The notes below the pieces were generated by a model, which was not told the DNA's origin, ran no database searches, and saw nothing but the letters and a program-made list of their open reading frames with translations. The position numbers and the translations under genes were made by a program. A DNA stretch of 64,000 bases, taken from positions 58,212 through 122,211 of the forward strand of contig NZ_JAHBBI010000010.1 in the NCBI RefSeq assembly GCF_019331695.1. Direction: 5' to 3'. Below are positions 19,994 through 28,734 of this stretch, piece after piece. Position 1 is the first letter of the stretch; each line of letters starts with the position of its first letter. Source of the stretch: Bifidobacterium pluvialisilvae. Lineage in GTDB: Bacteria; Actinomycetota; Actinomycetes; Actinomycetales; Bifidobacteriaceae.

Positions 19994-21139
19994 GTGGGAT
20001 TCTCGTCATTCAACACGCCGTACGACTGGTCCAGGCTGGCGGCCGCCAAACGGACCGCGGCCCGGCATCCGGACGGCATGATCGACCTGTCCATCGGTTC
20101 GCCGGTCGACCCCGTCCCCGAATCCGTCACCACGGCGCTCGCCGACGCCGCGAACGCGTCGAACGCCTACGGATACCCGGTCACGCGCGGCACCAAGGCA
20201 CTGCGCGAATCCATCGTGCGATGGTTCCATGACCTGCGCGGCGTGGACCTCGACGCCATCGGCGCGGACGTCTGCCCCACGGTCGGCTCCAAGGAGGGCG
20301 TCTCGCTCATGGCGTCCCTGCTCGGCCTCGGCGAGGGCGATGTCGTCGTCCAGCCGAAGATCTCCTATCCGACGTATGAGATCGGCACCCAGCTCGCCGG
20401 CGCGACGGCGTTGAAGACCGACGTCGCCGACGTCGAATCGTGGGTGCATGTCCCGGGCGTGAGGATGGTGTGGGTCAATTCGCCGTCGAATCCCAGCGGC
20501 GAGGTGCTGACCAGGCCGTGGCTGCGCCGCATCGTGGAGGCCGCGAGGTCCATCGGCGCGGTCGTCGTGTCCGACGAATGCTATGCGCTGATGGACTGGT
20601 CGTCCGAGCCGTCGTCGATGGACGCCACGGCCTGCATCCTCGACGCCAACGTCTGCGGCGACGATGCGAGGGACGTGCTGTGCCTGTATTCGCTGAGCAA
20701 GCAGTCGAACATGGCAGGGTATCGCACGGCGCTGATCGCCGGCGACAAACGCATCGTCACCCCCATGATCGAGACGCGCAAGCAGATCGGCCAGATCATC
20801 CCCGGACCGAGCCAGGCCGCCATGAGGGCCGGCCTTGACGACGTCGACGCGGTGATCGCCCAGCGTGAACGGTATCGTTGCCGTCTTCGGGTGCTGGTCG
20901 AGGGGCTGCGCGCGGCCGGGTATGCGGCATGCATGCCCCAGGGCGCGTTGTATGTGTGGGTCAAGGCGCTGAGCGGCGACTGCTGGACGGACATCGACCG
21001 TCTCGCCAGGCTCGGCATCATCGTCAGCCCCGGCGAATTCTACGGCGACAAGGCGTATCTTCGTGTGTCGTCGACGGCCGGCGACGCCGACGTCGCCGCG
21101 GCGGCCGAACGGCTGGCCCGCAGCGTCGCCATGCTGTGA
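19994..21139 (+). CDS. dapC: Succinyldiaminopimelate transaminase
   Basis: 381-residue fold type I aminotransferase. PLP-binding Lys in LYSLSKQSNMAGYRTA, PSNPSGEV and SDECYALM motifs, and an Arg near the C-terminus (YLRVSST) for the substrate carboxylate. In the lysine/meso-diaminopimelate pathway it converts N-succinyl-2-amino-6-ketopimelate to N-succinyl-LL-2,6-diaminopimelate. Start is GTG at 19994. The assignment as DapC rests on the ferredoxin neighbour and the family pattern; other class I aminotransferase activities cannot be excluded. Confidence 0.85.
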   Translation: MGFSSFNTPYDWSRLAAAKRTAARHPDGMIDLSIGSPVDPVPESVTTALADAANASNAYGYPVTRGTKALRESIVRWFHDLRGVDLDAIGADVCPTVGSKEGVSLMASLLGLGEGDVVVQPKISYPTYEIGTQLAGATALKTDVADVESWVHVPGVRMVWVNSPSNPSGEVLTRPWLRRIVEAARSIGAVVVSDECYALMDWSSEPSSMDATACILDANVCGDDARDVLCLYSLSKQSNMAGYRTALIAGDKRIVTPMIETRKQIGQIIPGPSQAAMRAGLDDVDAVIAQRERYRCRLRVLVEGLRAAGYAACMPQGALYVWVKALSGDCWTDIDRLARLGIIVSPGEFYGDKAYLRVSSTAGDADVAAAAERLARSVAML

Positions 21140-21184
21140 CGACTCGGTCATCGTCGTCGCGATAACCGATCACAATACAAATAA

Positions 21185-21225
21185 TGCGGCCGCACGCCAG
21201 GAAGGGCCAGTTGCGTGCGGCCGCA
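21185..21225. terminator. Hairpin between dapC and the HIT gene
   Basis: TGCGGCCGCACGC and GCGTGCGGCCGCA form a perfect 13-bp stem with a 15-base loop, placed between convergent genes. No T run. Confidence 0.65.
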
Positions 21226-21329
21226 AGTATCGTTCCGTAAGGCAAATCACGAACGATGGGTCGGAATCATCGGTGAATCATGACGAAATCGTCGATTCGA
21301 CCGATGATCCACAAATTGATGTAATCACC

Positions 21330-21752
21330 TCACAGGTTGGCGACGATGGCCTTGGCCATCTCGTCGTATTCGGCGTCGGTCAGGTGGACGCGGTCGGGGT
21401 TCATGGCGAAGGTGCCGCCCCATTCGAAATCGTCGTCCTTGTACTTCGGCACGAGATGGAAGTGCAGATGGTGGCCGGTGTCGCCGTAGGCGCCGTAGTT
21501 CACCTTGTCGGGATGGAACGTGGCATGCACGGCCTTGGCCACGCGGTCCACGTCGTCGAAGAACGCGTCACGGTCCTCCTTGCTCAGTTCCACGATCTCG
21601 GAGACGTGGTGCTTCGAGGCCACGATGACGCGGCCCTTGTGGCTCTGTTCCTTGAACAGGACGACCTTGCTGGCCGGAAGTTCATAGATCTTGATGCCGA
21701 ACGCGTCGAGCGCGGCGCCTTCGTCGCAATATGCACAAGCTTCGTTGCTCAT
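21330..21752 (-). CDS. HIT family nucleotide-binding protein
   Basis: 140 residues. The histidine triad is HHLHFHLVPK near residue 105. HIT proteins are nucleotide hydrolases or transferases acting on AMP conjugates; the substrate is not known. N-terminal CAYCDE may bind a metal. The ATG is preceded by GAAAGGAATTT. It is convergent with dapC and divergent from uxaC. Confidence 0.9.
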   Translation of the reverse strand: MSNEACAYCDEGAALDAFGIKIYELPASKVVLFKEQSHKGRVIVASKHHVSEIVELSKEDRDAFFDDVDRVAKAVHATFHPDKVNYGAYGDTGHHLHFHLVPKYKDDDFEWGGTFAMNPDRVHLTDAEYDEMAKAIVANL

Positions 21753-21799
21753 CAGAAATTCCTTTCGATAGATGCGGTTTCACGATAAGGATTTCTCGG

Positions 21800-21912
21800 T
21801 CCTCAGGGGATAAATGTTGCCAGCTGTTGCCAATTTTCCAACGTTTGCCGCGTGTCCATGCAAACCTTGGCAACAAAACAACGTGATTCAGTTCACGTTT
21901 CTTACAGTCAAG
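21800..21912. promoter_or_regulatory. Candidate operator region upstream of uxaC
   Basis: TTGCCAGCTGTTGCCAATTT, then TTCCAACGTTTGCC, and further on TTGGCAAC form several related half-sites of a LacI-like kind within ~65 bp. The 14-mer TTCCAACGTTTGCC also occurs at 9722-9735 before the trans-sulfuration gene. No regulator gene is adjacent. Confidence 0.35.
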
Positions 21913-22040
21913 GTAACGCCGGGTTGCATGGACGCAATCAGGCAAGCAACAACGACTGCGAAATCGAGCACAGACACACTGTCCCTAGCGACAGCTGTCT
22001 TCGTATGCCCTGACGACGCGGTCTGAGGAAGGAAACGACT

Positions 22041-23447
22041 ATGGCATTCATGGATGATGACTACCTGCTGACGACGGATCTGGCGAAGGACCTGTTCCAC
22101 AACTACGCGGAGAACATGCCGATCGTCGACTACCATTGCCATCTGCACCCCGAGGAGATCTACAAGGATCCGAACTTCAAGGACATCGTCGAGGCCTGGC
22201 TCACCGACGGCAACAACTACGGCGACCACTACAAGTGGCGTCTGGAGCGCGCCAACGGCGTGCCCGAGGAGCTCATCACCGGCAACGGCGACCCGTGGGA
22301 CAAGTTCTATGCCTACGCGCAGACCATGGAGAAGGCCATCGGCTCCCCGGTCTACATGTGGACGCACCAGGAGCTGCGCCGCTACTTCGGCATCACCGAC
22401 GAGCTGAACTCCAAGACCGCCAAGGACATCTACGAGAAGACCAACGCGATGCTGGCCACGCCGGAGTTCTCCCGCCGCTCGCTGCTGCGCCGCATGAACC
22501 TCGACACCATCTGCACCACCGACGATCCGGTCGACTCCCTCGAATACCACATCGCGTTCGAGAAGGAGGGCGGCGACACCTTCAAGATGATCCCGGCCAT
22601 GCGCCCCGACAAGGCCCTCAACCCCGACAAGCCCGGCTTCTCCGAGTGGGTCGACCAGCTCGAGCAGGTCACCGGCGACAAGGTCAACTCCTTCGACGAC
22701 ATGATGGCCGCCATCAACAAGCGCGTCGACTTCTTCCACGAGCACGGCTCCCGCCTGTCCGACCACGCCGCCGACCTCATGGTGTACGCGACGTCCACCG
22801 CCGCCGAGCGCGACGCCATCCTCGCCAAGGCCCGCGCCGGCGAGCCGCTGACCTTCGAGGAGGTCACCAAGTACCGCACCCAGCTGTTCCTCGACCTCAT
22901 GAAGATCTACCACGCCCACGGCTGGACCATGCAGATGCACATCCACGCCATGCGCAACATCAACGAGCACGAGTTCGCCATCCACGGCGCCGACACCGGC
23001 TACGACGCGCTCAACGACCGCGCCATCGCCGAGCCGCTGGCCGCCCTGCTCAACGAGGCCGCCAAGACCGACTCCGTGCCGAAGATGCTCATCTACTCGC
23101 TCAACCCGAACGACTACATGCCGATCATCACCGTGCTCGGCTGCTTCCAGGGCGGCATGAAGCAGCGCCTGGCCCTCGGCAACGCCTGGTGGTTCAACGA
23201 CACCCGCGAGGGCATCCGCCGCCAGATCCAGGTCATGGCCGAAGGCTCGCTGCTGGGCAACTTCGTGGGCATGACCACCGACTCCCGTTCGTTCCTGAGC
23301 TTCCCGCGCCACGAGTTCTTCCGCCGCATCCTGTGCGAGCAGCTCGGCGAGTGGGCCTCCCGCGGCGAGATTCCGTCGGACCTCGACACCTTGGCCCCGC
23401 TGGTGCAGGACGTCTCCTACAACAACGCCAAGGAGCTGTTCGCGTAA
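22041..23447 (+). CDS. uxaC: Glucuronate isomerase
   Basis: 468 residues, the usual UxaC length. It converts D-glucuronate to D-fructuronate (and galacturonate to tagaturonate) in the hexuronate pathway. Motifs: IVDYHCHLHPEEIY with the metal-binding His residues, DTICTTDDPVDSLEYH, HIHAMRN, and the C-terminal TTDSRSFLSFPRHEFFRR. AGGAAGGAAA precedes the ATG. The next gene is a GPH-type symporter in the same direction, suggesting uptake plus first step of uronic acid use. Confidence 0.96.
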   Translation: MAFMDDDYLLTTDLAKDLFHNYAENMPIVDYHCHLHPEEIYKDPNFKDIVEAWLTDGNNYGDHYKWRLERANGVPEELITGNGDPWDKFYAYAQTMEKAIGSPVYMWTHQELRRYFGITDELNSKTAKDIYEKTNAMLATPEFSRRSLLRRMNLDTICTTDDPVDSLEYHIAFEKEGGDTFKMIPAMRPDKALNPDKPGFSEWVDQLEQVTGDKVNSFDDMMAAINKRVDFFHEHGSRLSDHAADLMVYATSTAAERDAILAKARAGEPLTFEEVTKYRTQLFLDLMKIYHAHGWTMQMHIHAMRNINEHEFAIHGADTGYDALNDRAIAEPLAALLNEAAKTDSVPKMLIYSLNPNDYMPIITVLGCFQGGMKQRLALGNAWWFNDTREGIRRQIQVMAEGSLLGNFVGMTTDSRSFLSFPRHEFFRRILCEQLGEWASRGEIPSDLDTLAPLVQDVSYNNAKELFA

Positions 23448-23617
23448 CTGCCATTGCGTGCAACGGCCGGCCGGGGACTGGCAGCCCCGGCCGCGTCGCC
23501 CCGACCGGACGACGGCATAACTGAATACCGACATAACTGAATATCGACAAAGGAAGGGTCGTGCGGTGTCGACGAGGCAGCCGACGCCGCACGTTAACAA
23601 TTACAAAGGTAGTAATC

Positions 23618-25045
23618 ATGACAAGTTCAGTAGAAGAGAAGGCGGCCGCCGTCAACGGCCAGGTGAAGCTGAGCTGGCGAGAGAAGATCGGCTACGGTTT
23701 CGGCGATCTCGGCAACGGCTTCATGTTCGATCTGGGCCAGGCGTACCTGACCAAGTTCTACACCGATGTGGCGCTCATCAACCCGGGCATGGTGGCCACG
23801 ATCATGGCCGTTACCAAGATCTACGACGCCTTCATGGACCCGATCGCCGGCGCGTTCGTCGACAGCCGCAAGGTCGGCAAGCACGGCAAGTTCCGTCCGG
23901 TCATGATGGTCGGCGCCATCGTGCTCTCCATCCTCACGGTCATCACGTTCACCATGCCGGACTTCCCGATGTGGGGCCGCATCGTCTACGCGTTCGTGAC
24001 CTACATGGCATGGGGCACCTGCTATTCGTTCACCAACCTGCCGTACGTCGGCCTCGCCAACGTCATGACCCGAGACGTCGATGAACGAGCCCAGCTGGCC
24101 ACCACCCGCCAGGCCGGCTCCCTCGGCGCTCAGTGGATCACCGGCGTGGCCTTCATCCCGATCATCCTGCTGTTCTCCGACTCCAACGGCAAGGTCACCA
24201 CGTTCCACGGCTACGCCGTCGCCTCCGCGATCATGGCCATCATCGGCGTGTGCTGCTTCGCCGTCACGTTCTTCAACTGCAAGGAACACATCAAGATCAA
24301 CCGTGAGAAGACGGGCGACAAGTCCAAGGAGGGCGTCGGCGCCTACATCAAGGTGGTCTTCACCAACAAGCCGCTGCTCGCCATCATTCTCATGACCCTG
24401 TTCACCATCTCCGCCATGAACACCAACAACGCCATGATGCTGTACTTCGCCGAGTACAACCTGGGCAACATGGGCCTGCAGCCGGTGATCAACGCCATCC
24501 AGATGGGCTGCTCCATCGTGGCCATCCTCTCCATCCCGCTGCTCGTGAAGAAGTTCGGCAAGAAGCAGGTCGCCGTGTTCTGCTTCGTCGTCGGCGCGGT
24601 CGCCAACCTCATCAACTTCTTCCTGCCGACCAACCTCACCACGTTCATCGTGTTCGTGACCCTCGGCTACATCTGCCTCGCCATCCCGAACGGCATCACC
24701 TGGGCATTCGTCAACGACGTCATCGACTACGGCGAGTGGCACACCGGCATCCGTAAGGAAGGCATCACCGTGGCCGCGTTCAACTTCTCCCGCAAGCTCG
24801 CGCAGTCCCTGGCCGCCATCATCTCCGCCGGCATCCTGGGTCTGACCGGATACGTCGCCAACCAGGCGCAGTCCCAGGCCACCCTGAACGGCATCAAGGG
24901 CGCCATGACCCTCTACCCGGCCGTGGCCCTGTTCGCCGCCATGCTGATCATCTTCTTCCTCTACGGTCTGACGGATGACAAGTACCGCAAGATCGCCGAT
25001 GATCTGAACAACGGCAAGTGGGAGAAGGGCGAGCTCACCCACTGA
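23618..25045 (+). CDS. GPH-family sugar:cation symporter
   Basis: 475 residues, 12 membrane helices. The N-terminal pattern (KIGYGFGDLGNGFMFDLGQ), DPIAGAFVDSRKVGKHGKFRP and the loop WHTGIRKEGITVAAFNFSRK are typical of glycoside-pentoside-hexuronide:cation symporters. Next to uxaC the likely substrate is a hexuronide or hexuronate (inference). Start ATG at 23618 with AAAGGTAG upstream; the 170-bp gap from uxaC could hold a second promoter. Confidence 0.9.
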   Translation: MTSSVEEKAAAVNGQVKLSWREKIGYGFGDLGNGFMFDLGQAYLTKFYTDVALINPGMVATIMAVTKIYDAFMDPIAGAFVDSRKVGKHGKFRPVMMVGAIVLSILTVITFTMPDFPMWGRIVYAFVTYMAWGTCYSFTNLPYVGLANVMTRDVDERAQLATTRQAGSLGAQWITGVAFIPIILLFSDSNGKVTTFHGYAVASAIMAIIGVCCFAVTFFNCKEHIKINREKTGDKSKEGVGAYIKVVFTNKPLLAIILMTLFTISAMNTNNAMMLYFAEYNLGNMGLQPVINAIQMGCSIVAILSIPLLVKKFGKKQVAVFCFVVGAVANLINFFLPTNLTTFIVFVTLGYICLAIPNGITWAFVNDVIDYGEWHTGIRKEGITVAAFNFSRKLAQSLAAIISAGILGLTGYVANQAQSQATLNGIKGAMTLYPAVALFAAMLIIFFLYGLTDDKYRKIADDLNNGKWEKGELTH

Positions 25046-25077
25046 TAATTACATAAATAATTACCTAATTGCCCGAA

Positions 25078-25112
25078 AATCCCCGATTGCGTGAAGCGAT
25101 CGGGGATTTTTT
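25078..25112 (+). terminator. Rho-independent terminator after the symporter gene
   Basis: AATCCCCGATTGC and GCGATCGGGGATT stem, followed by TTTT. Confidence 0.92.
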
Positions 25113-25122
25113 GGTGGAGGCC

Positions 25123-25190
25123 AGTTCACGAATCGCGAGATACCCGTCCGACACGCCGGTTTTCGGCCGGTATCTCGCGATTCATGAACT
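25123..25190. repeat. 22-bp inverted repeat at the 3' end of dinB
   Basis: Arms 25123-25144 and 25169-25190 are complementary over 22 bp with one mismatch (core GAATCGCGAGATACC). The right arm overlaps the last codons of dinB. It could terminate dinB or be a mobile repeat remnant. Confidence 0.6.
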
Positions 25191-26462
25191 ACGCAGACCC
25201 AAACGCACGGACCCATCTCCAAACTTTTCCCGGATGGAGTCCAGCGCCCTCTCCGCCCGTCCCAGACGCTGCGGGGTGCCGCCGCCGTCGGCCTCGGCCA
25301 TGATGTCGTCGAACGTGGCCTGCATGGGTGCCGAGGCGTCGCACAATCCCGATGCGCTGACGCCGGCCAGCCGGATGGGCCGGGGCAGCGTGGCCCCATG
25401 GACGGCGGATCCCTCCGGCATGTCGAGCATCCGCTCCAATATGCGCACGCTGTGCGGATACATCACGCCGGCGGTACGGGTGGGACGGTCGAGCGTCATC
25501 GATTTCGTGGCGTAGGCGAGGTCGGTGAACCGCAGCTTCACGGTGATGGTGCGTGCCATCAGTCCGCGGCGGCGCAGCGTGGAGGCGACGGTGTCGCAGC
25601 AACGCAGCAGCAGGCCGGTCACTGTGCCGGCGTCGGCGGTGTCGGTGTCGAACGTGTGCTCCGAGCCGATGGACTTCTCCGGCGTATACGGCACCACCTT
25701 GCGCTCGTCGATGCCGCGCGCCGCGAGAAACATCCGATGCGCCTGCGCGGCGGACCCGGTGATCTGCGTGAGCCGGCGTTCGTCGACCCGCGCGAGCTGC
25801 GCCACCGTCGTCACACCCCACTGTTCGAGTCTGCGTGCCGAAGCCGGTCCGATGCCGGGGATCGACCGCACCGGCAGCAGCTGCACGAATTCGGCCTGCC
25901 GGGCCATGGGCACCAGCAGCATCCCGTTCGGCTTGGCGTTCGTCGAGGCCAGTTTTGCGATGAGCTTGTTCGACGCCACGCCCACCGAACAGGTCAGGCC
26001 GAAACGCCGCTCCACCTCGGCGCGGATCCATGCGCCGATCGCGGTGGGGGAGTCCCATTGCCGCAGCGCCGCGGAGACGTCCATGTAGCCCTCGTCCACC
26101 GACACACGTTCGACACGGTCCGTCACCTGACCGAACACATCGAACACCCGTCGGGAAATGCTCCGGTAGTAGGCCATGTCGACGGGCAGGAACACGCCGT
26201 TCGGGCACAGTCTGCGCGCCGTGGCCGTCGGCATGGCCGAGTTCACGCCGAACGGCCGCGCCTCGTAGCTTGCCGCCGACACCACCGACCGCGTCCCCGT
26301 GCCGATGATGACCGGACGCCCCTTGAGCTCCGGATGCCGCGCTATCTCGCACGACGCGAAGAACGCGTCCATGTCGATGTGCAGTATCGTGCAGCCGCTC
26401 TCGTCATGCCCCCAGTCGCGCCTGACGGCGGCAAGACGTGGCGAAGTACTCATGCCTCCCAT
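25182..26462 (-). CDS. dinB: DNA polymerase IV (Y-family translesion polymerase)
   Basis: 426 residues. It copies damaged DNA without proofreading. Catalytic carboxylates are in HIDMDAFFASCE and RVSVDEGYMDV; the helix-hairpin-helix SIPGIGPASARRL and the little-finger domain (IGSEHTFD) follow. Start ATG at 26462 with AGGGGAA upstream; an ATG at 26453 has its SD too close. The gene is divergent from the tRNA-Ser used as prophage attachment site. The C-terminus is slightly longer than usual. Confidence 0.94.
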   Translation of the reverse strand: MGGMSTSPRLAAVRRDWGHDESGCTILHIDMDAFFASCEIARHPELKGRPVIIGTGTRSVVSAASYEARPFGVNSAMPTATARRLCPNGVFLPVDMAYYRSISRRVFDVFGQVTDRVERVSVDEGYMDVSAALRQWDSPTAIGAWIRAEVERRFGLTCSVGVASNKLIAKLASTNAKPNGMLLVPMARQAEFVQLLPVRSIPGIGPASARRLEQWGVTTVAQLARVDERRLTQITGSAAQAHRMFLAARGIDERKVVPYTPEKSIGSEHTFDTDTADAGTVTGLLLRCCDTVASTLRRRGLMARTITVKLRFTDLAYATKSMTLDRPTRTAGVMYPHSVRILERMLDMPEGSAVHGATLPRPIRLAGVSASGLCDASAPMQATFDDIMAEADGGGTPQRLGRAERALDSIREKFGDGSVRLGLRSS

Positions 26463-26579
26463 GGTACTTCCCCTGCGCATGGTCGTTGCAACATGCCGGC
26501 GGCTCGCGTTAATCGACGGATGATGGTACAGTATTTCTCTGTTGCGCGCATATCGCATACAGGTGATGGCGTTCGACAC

Positions 26580-26666
26580 GGAGTGATGCCTGAGTGGCCG
26601 AAAGGGGCACCCTGCTAAGGTGTTAACTGCGCAAGCGGTTCGGGGGTTCGAATCCCCCTCACTCCG
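26580..26666 (+). tRNA. tRNA-Ser (GCT), prophage attachment target
   Basis: Acceptor GGAGTGA pairs with TCACTCC; anticodon loop contains CTGCTAA; a class II variable arm (CTGCGCAAGCGG) is present; T-loop GTTCGAATC. CCA not encoded. Its 3' end is the left copy of the prophage core, so integration keeps the tRNA intact. Confidence 0.96.
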
Positions 26667-26668
26667 CC
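26650..26668. other. attL core
   Basis: GAATCCCCCTCACTCCGCC, within and just after the tRNA-Ser 3' end; identical to 63765-63783. Confidence 0.93.
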
Positions 26669-26671
26669 GAT

Positions 26672-26702
26672 GGCTCCCGGATGAAAATCCGGGAGCCTTT
26701 TG
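26672..26702 (+). terminator. Phage-supplied terminator after tRNA-Ser
   Basis: GGCTCCCGGAT and ATCCGGGAGCC form a stem followed by TTTTGTTTT. It replaces the host terminator that is now beyond attR. Confidence 0.88.
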
Positions 26703-26765
26703 TTTTCAACGAAAACCCAATGATTCCAAGCATTCGCGGGCAAGATTCCTCGATTCGTCCATGTC

Positions 26766-26849
26766 CAGACAAGTCCGAAAAAAACCGGTATAATCCAATC
26801 CTAAAGGGGGAACTTGAGAGGGAACAAACAGGCCCCGAAAAGTTCCCCC
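26766..26849 (+). promoter_or_regulatory. int promoter and putative left arm-type sites
   Basis: TATAAT at 26789-26794 is a perfect -10 with only a weak -35. GGGGGAACTT (26806-26815) and its complement AAGTTCCCCC (26840-26849) form an inverted repeat between this -10 and the integrase start. The same GGGGAACTT word recurs near attR, as expected of integrase arm sites. Confidence 0.6.
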
Positions 26850-26868
26850 TCAAGACAGGACGGAGACA

Positions 26869-28275
26869 TTGGGAGCACAACGACGCGCATTCGGCAAAAT
26901 CCGAACCATAACCAGAAAAGGCATCCACTATCTGGAAGCATCATATCCGACGCCCCCGGACGCGCTCGCCGACGACCCGTCGCTGCCCAAGCGCATCACC
27001 AGGACCGCGTCAGAGGACCGCAGGGGAGAGCTGGAGGAGTGGCTGCGTCAGGCGCGCCTGTCCATCGAGCTCGGAACATGGGAGCCGCCCAGAAAACGCC
27101 GAGAACGGCAGAAACGCGAATCCACGACGTTCCACGACTACGCCGAGGACTGGATCGAGCACCGGCTCAAGAACGACGGCACGCCCATCGGGGACACCAC
27201 CAAGGGCAAGTACCGCGAGCACCTGCGCATCTGGCTCGACCCGACGTTCGGCTCCATGCCCATCTCATCGATCACCGTCACCGACGTGGAGGACTGGTAC
27301 CAGAGGTTCCCCGTCGGACCGGACGGCACCAACGCCGTGGCGCGACGCCGCGCATACGCCACCCTGCACGCCATCCTCCGCACCGCCGCGGAAAAACCCA
27401 TCAACCCCAAAGGGGACACGCTGATACCCCGCAACCCGGCACGAATCCGGGCCAACAACCCCAAACGCCGCCGAGACCCCAAGGTCCTGGAGCCGGAGAC
27501 CATCCGGGCCATCTCCGACATGATGCCCGACCGGCTCGTCCTGACCGTGGAGATCGCCGGCCAGCTCGGACTCAGGGAGGGGGAGGTCTGCGGCCTCCGA
27601 CGTCGGGACGTCGACCTCGAAAACCGCATCCTGCACGTCCGCCAGGCCATCAAACAGGTCTACAGGCCCGGGGAGCCACGACGCCTCGTCCCAGGCAAAC
27701 CGAAAAGCTCACGTGGCATAAGGGACGTCCCCATCCTCGACAACCTCATCGAACCGCTGGAACGGCATCTCAGACGATTCACCGGCCCCAAACCCGACGA
27801 CCTCGTCTTCACCGCCCAACGCGGCGGGACCACGCTGTCCCCGCAGTCCCTGCGCAACGTCTACTACAAGGCCATAAAACGCGCCGGCCTCGAGGACATC
27901 ACCTTCCACGACCTCCGCCACACCGCCCTCACCCGCATGGCCGAACACGGCGCCAGCCCCGGCGAACTCATGGCATGGGGCGGCCACTCCGACATCAAAA
28001 CCGTCAGCATCTACCAACAGCACAGCCAAAGCCACGCCCGACAGGTCATCCAGGCCACCGACCGGACCATCACCAAAGCCACCGACGAAAGCGCAAAAGA
28101 GGAAAAACCTGCGGATAACCGGACGGACGACCCATTGACCACGGCGCTCGCCAACATGGATGAGCCGGCGCGCATCGCCGTGCTCAAATCGATGGAGCCG
28201 GCCAGGGCGGCGGAAATCGTCTCGGTCCTGCCCCGGGAGATGCGGGTGGCGGCCATGGCGGCGCTGCTGTCATGA
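26869..28275 (+). CDS. int: Phage tyrosine integrase
   Basis: 468 residues. An Arg-rich N-terminal arm-binding part, a SAM-like core-binding domain (TFHDYAEDWIEH), and a catalytic domain with Arg in GLREGEVCGL, HxxR in HDLRHTAL, GGHSDIKT, and Tyr in VSIYQQHS. It catalyses recombination between the tRNA-Ser attB and phage attP. The C-terminus has an extra ~60 residues (DDPLTTALANMDEPARIAV) ending in a helical repeat-like segment. Start is TTG with GACGGAG upstream; no ATG fits. Confidence 0.94.
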   Translation: MGAQRRAFGKIRTITRKGIHYLEASYPTPPDALADDPSLPKRITRTASEDRRGELEEWLRQARLSIELGTWEPPRKRRERQKRESTTFHDYAEDWIEHRLKNDGTPIGDTTKGKYREHLRIWLDPTFGSMPISSITVTDVEDWYQRFPVGPDGTNAVARRRAYATLHAILRTAAEKPINPKGDTLIPRNPARIRANNPKRRRDPKVLEPETIRAISDMMPDRLVLTVEIAGQLGLREGEVCGLRRRDVDLENRILHVRQAIKQVYRPGEPRRLVPGKPKSSRGIRDVPILDNLIEPLERHLRRFTGPKPDDLVFTAQRGGTTLSPQSLRNVYYKAIKRAGLEDITFHDLRHTALTRMAEHGASPGELMAWGGHSDIKTVSIYQQHSQSHARQVIQATDRTITKATDESAKEEKPADNRTDDPLTTALANMDEPARIAVLKSMEPARAAEIVSVLPREMRVAAMAALLS

Positions 28276-28278
28276 TGC

Positions 28279-28304
28279 AAAGACCCCACGTGATGTGGGG
28301 TCTT
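28279..28304. terminator. Hairpin after int
   Basis: AAGACCCCAC and GTGGGGTCTT form a 10-bp stem with a short loop, just after the int stop. Confidence 0.75.
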
Positions 28305-28406
28305 ATCAAGGTCGTCATGTTTCTGTAGCATGTTGTATGTCTATAGCTAACGAAGACGGACGCTCCCGGTGCGGAGCCCATTAATGTAGAAATGTAAAGA
28401 GGGCAT

Positions 28407-28733
28407 ATGAAGATCCGACTGGCCACCTCTTTCCAAGTAAAGGGGTTACGTTCCGCAGACAACCCTGCTTTCATCAAGAATCTGGAGAAGGCCCTTGACG
28501 GGGCTCGCGTGACGAATGAGGACGGCTTTGTTTCCGTCGAATTCAACGTGGATGCCGATTCCTTCAACGACGCCAATCTCAAAAGCGGAAAAAAGCTGTT
28601 GACGGCGATCAAAAACAGCGGCATCGACATCGACGATCTCGATGACATCCAGCGTCTTAAGACAGTGGATGCCCTTAACGAGACATCCAAACGTTTCCTT
28701 GTCGATCAGACCAAGCAGCTGAGTCTGGTCTGA
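28407..28733 (+). CDS. Unknown 108-residue protein, accessory pair member 1
   Basis: No family recognised. The sequence is mixed alpha/beta, acidic in the middle (DIDDLDDIQ) and without Cys or membrane segments. Base composition is visibly lower in GC than the late genes around it. It ends one base before the next gene starts, so the two are coupled. Position between int and the repressor is where temperate phages often carry lysogenic conversion or exclusion genes (inference). Confidence 0.7.
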   Translation: MKIRLATSFQVKGLRSADNPAFIKNLEKALDGARVTNEDGFVSVEFNVDADSFNDANLKSGKKLLTAIKNSGIDIDDLDDIQRLKTVDALNETSKRFLVDQTKQLSLV

Positions 28734-28734
28734 C

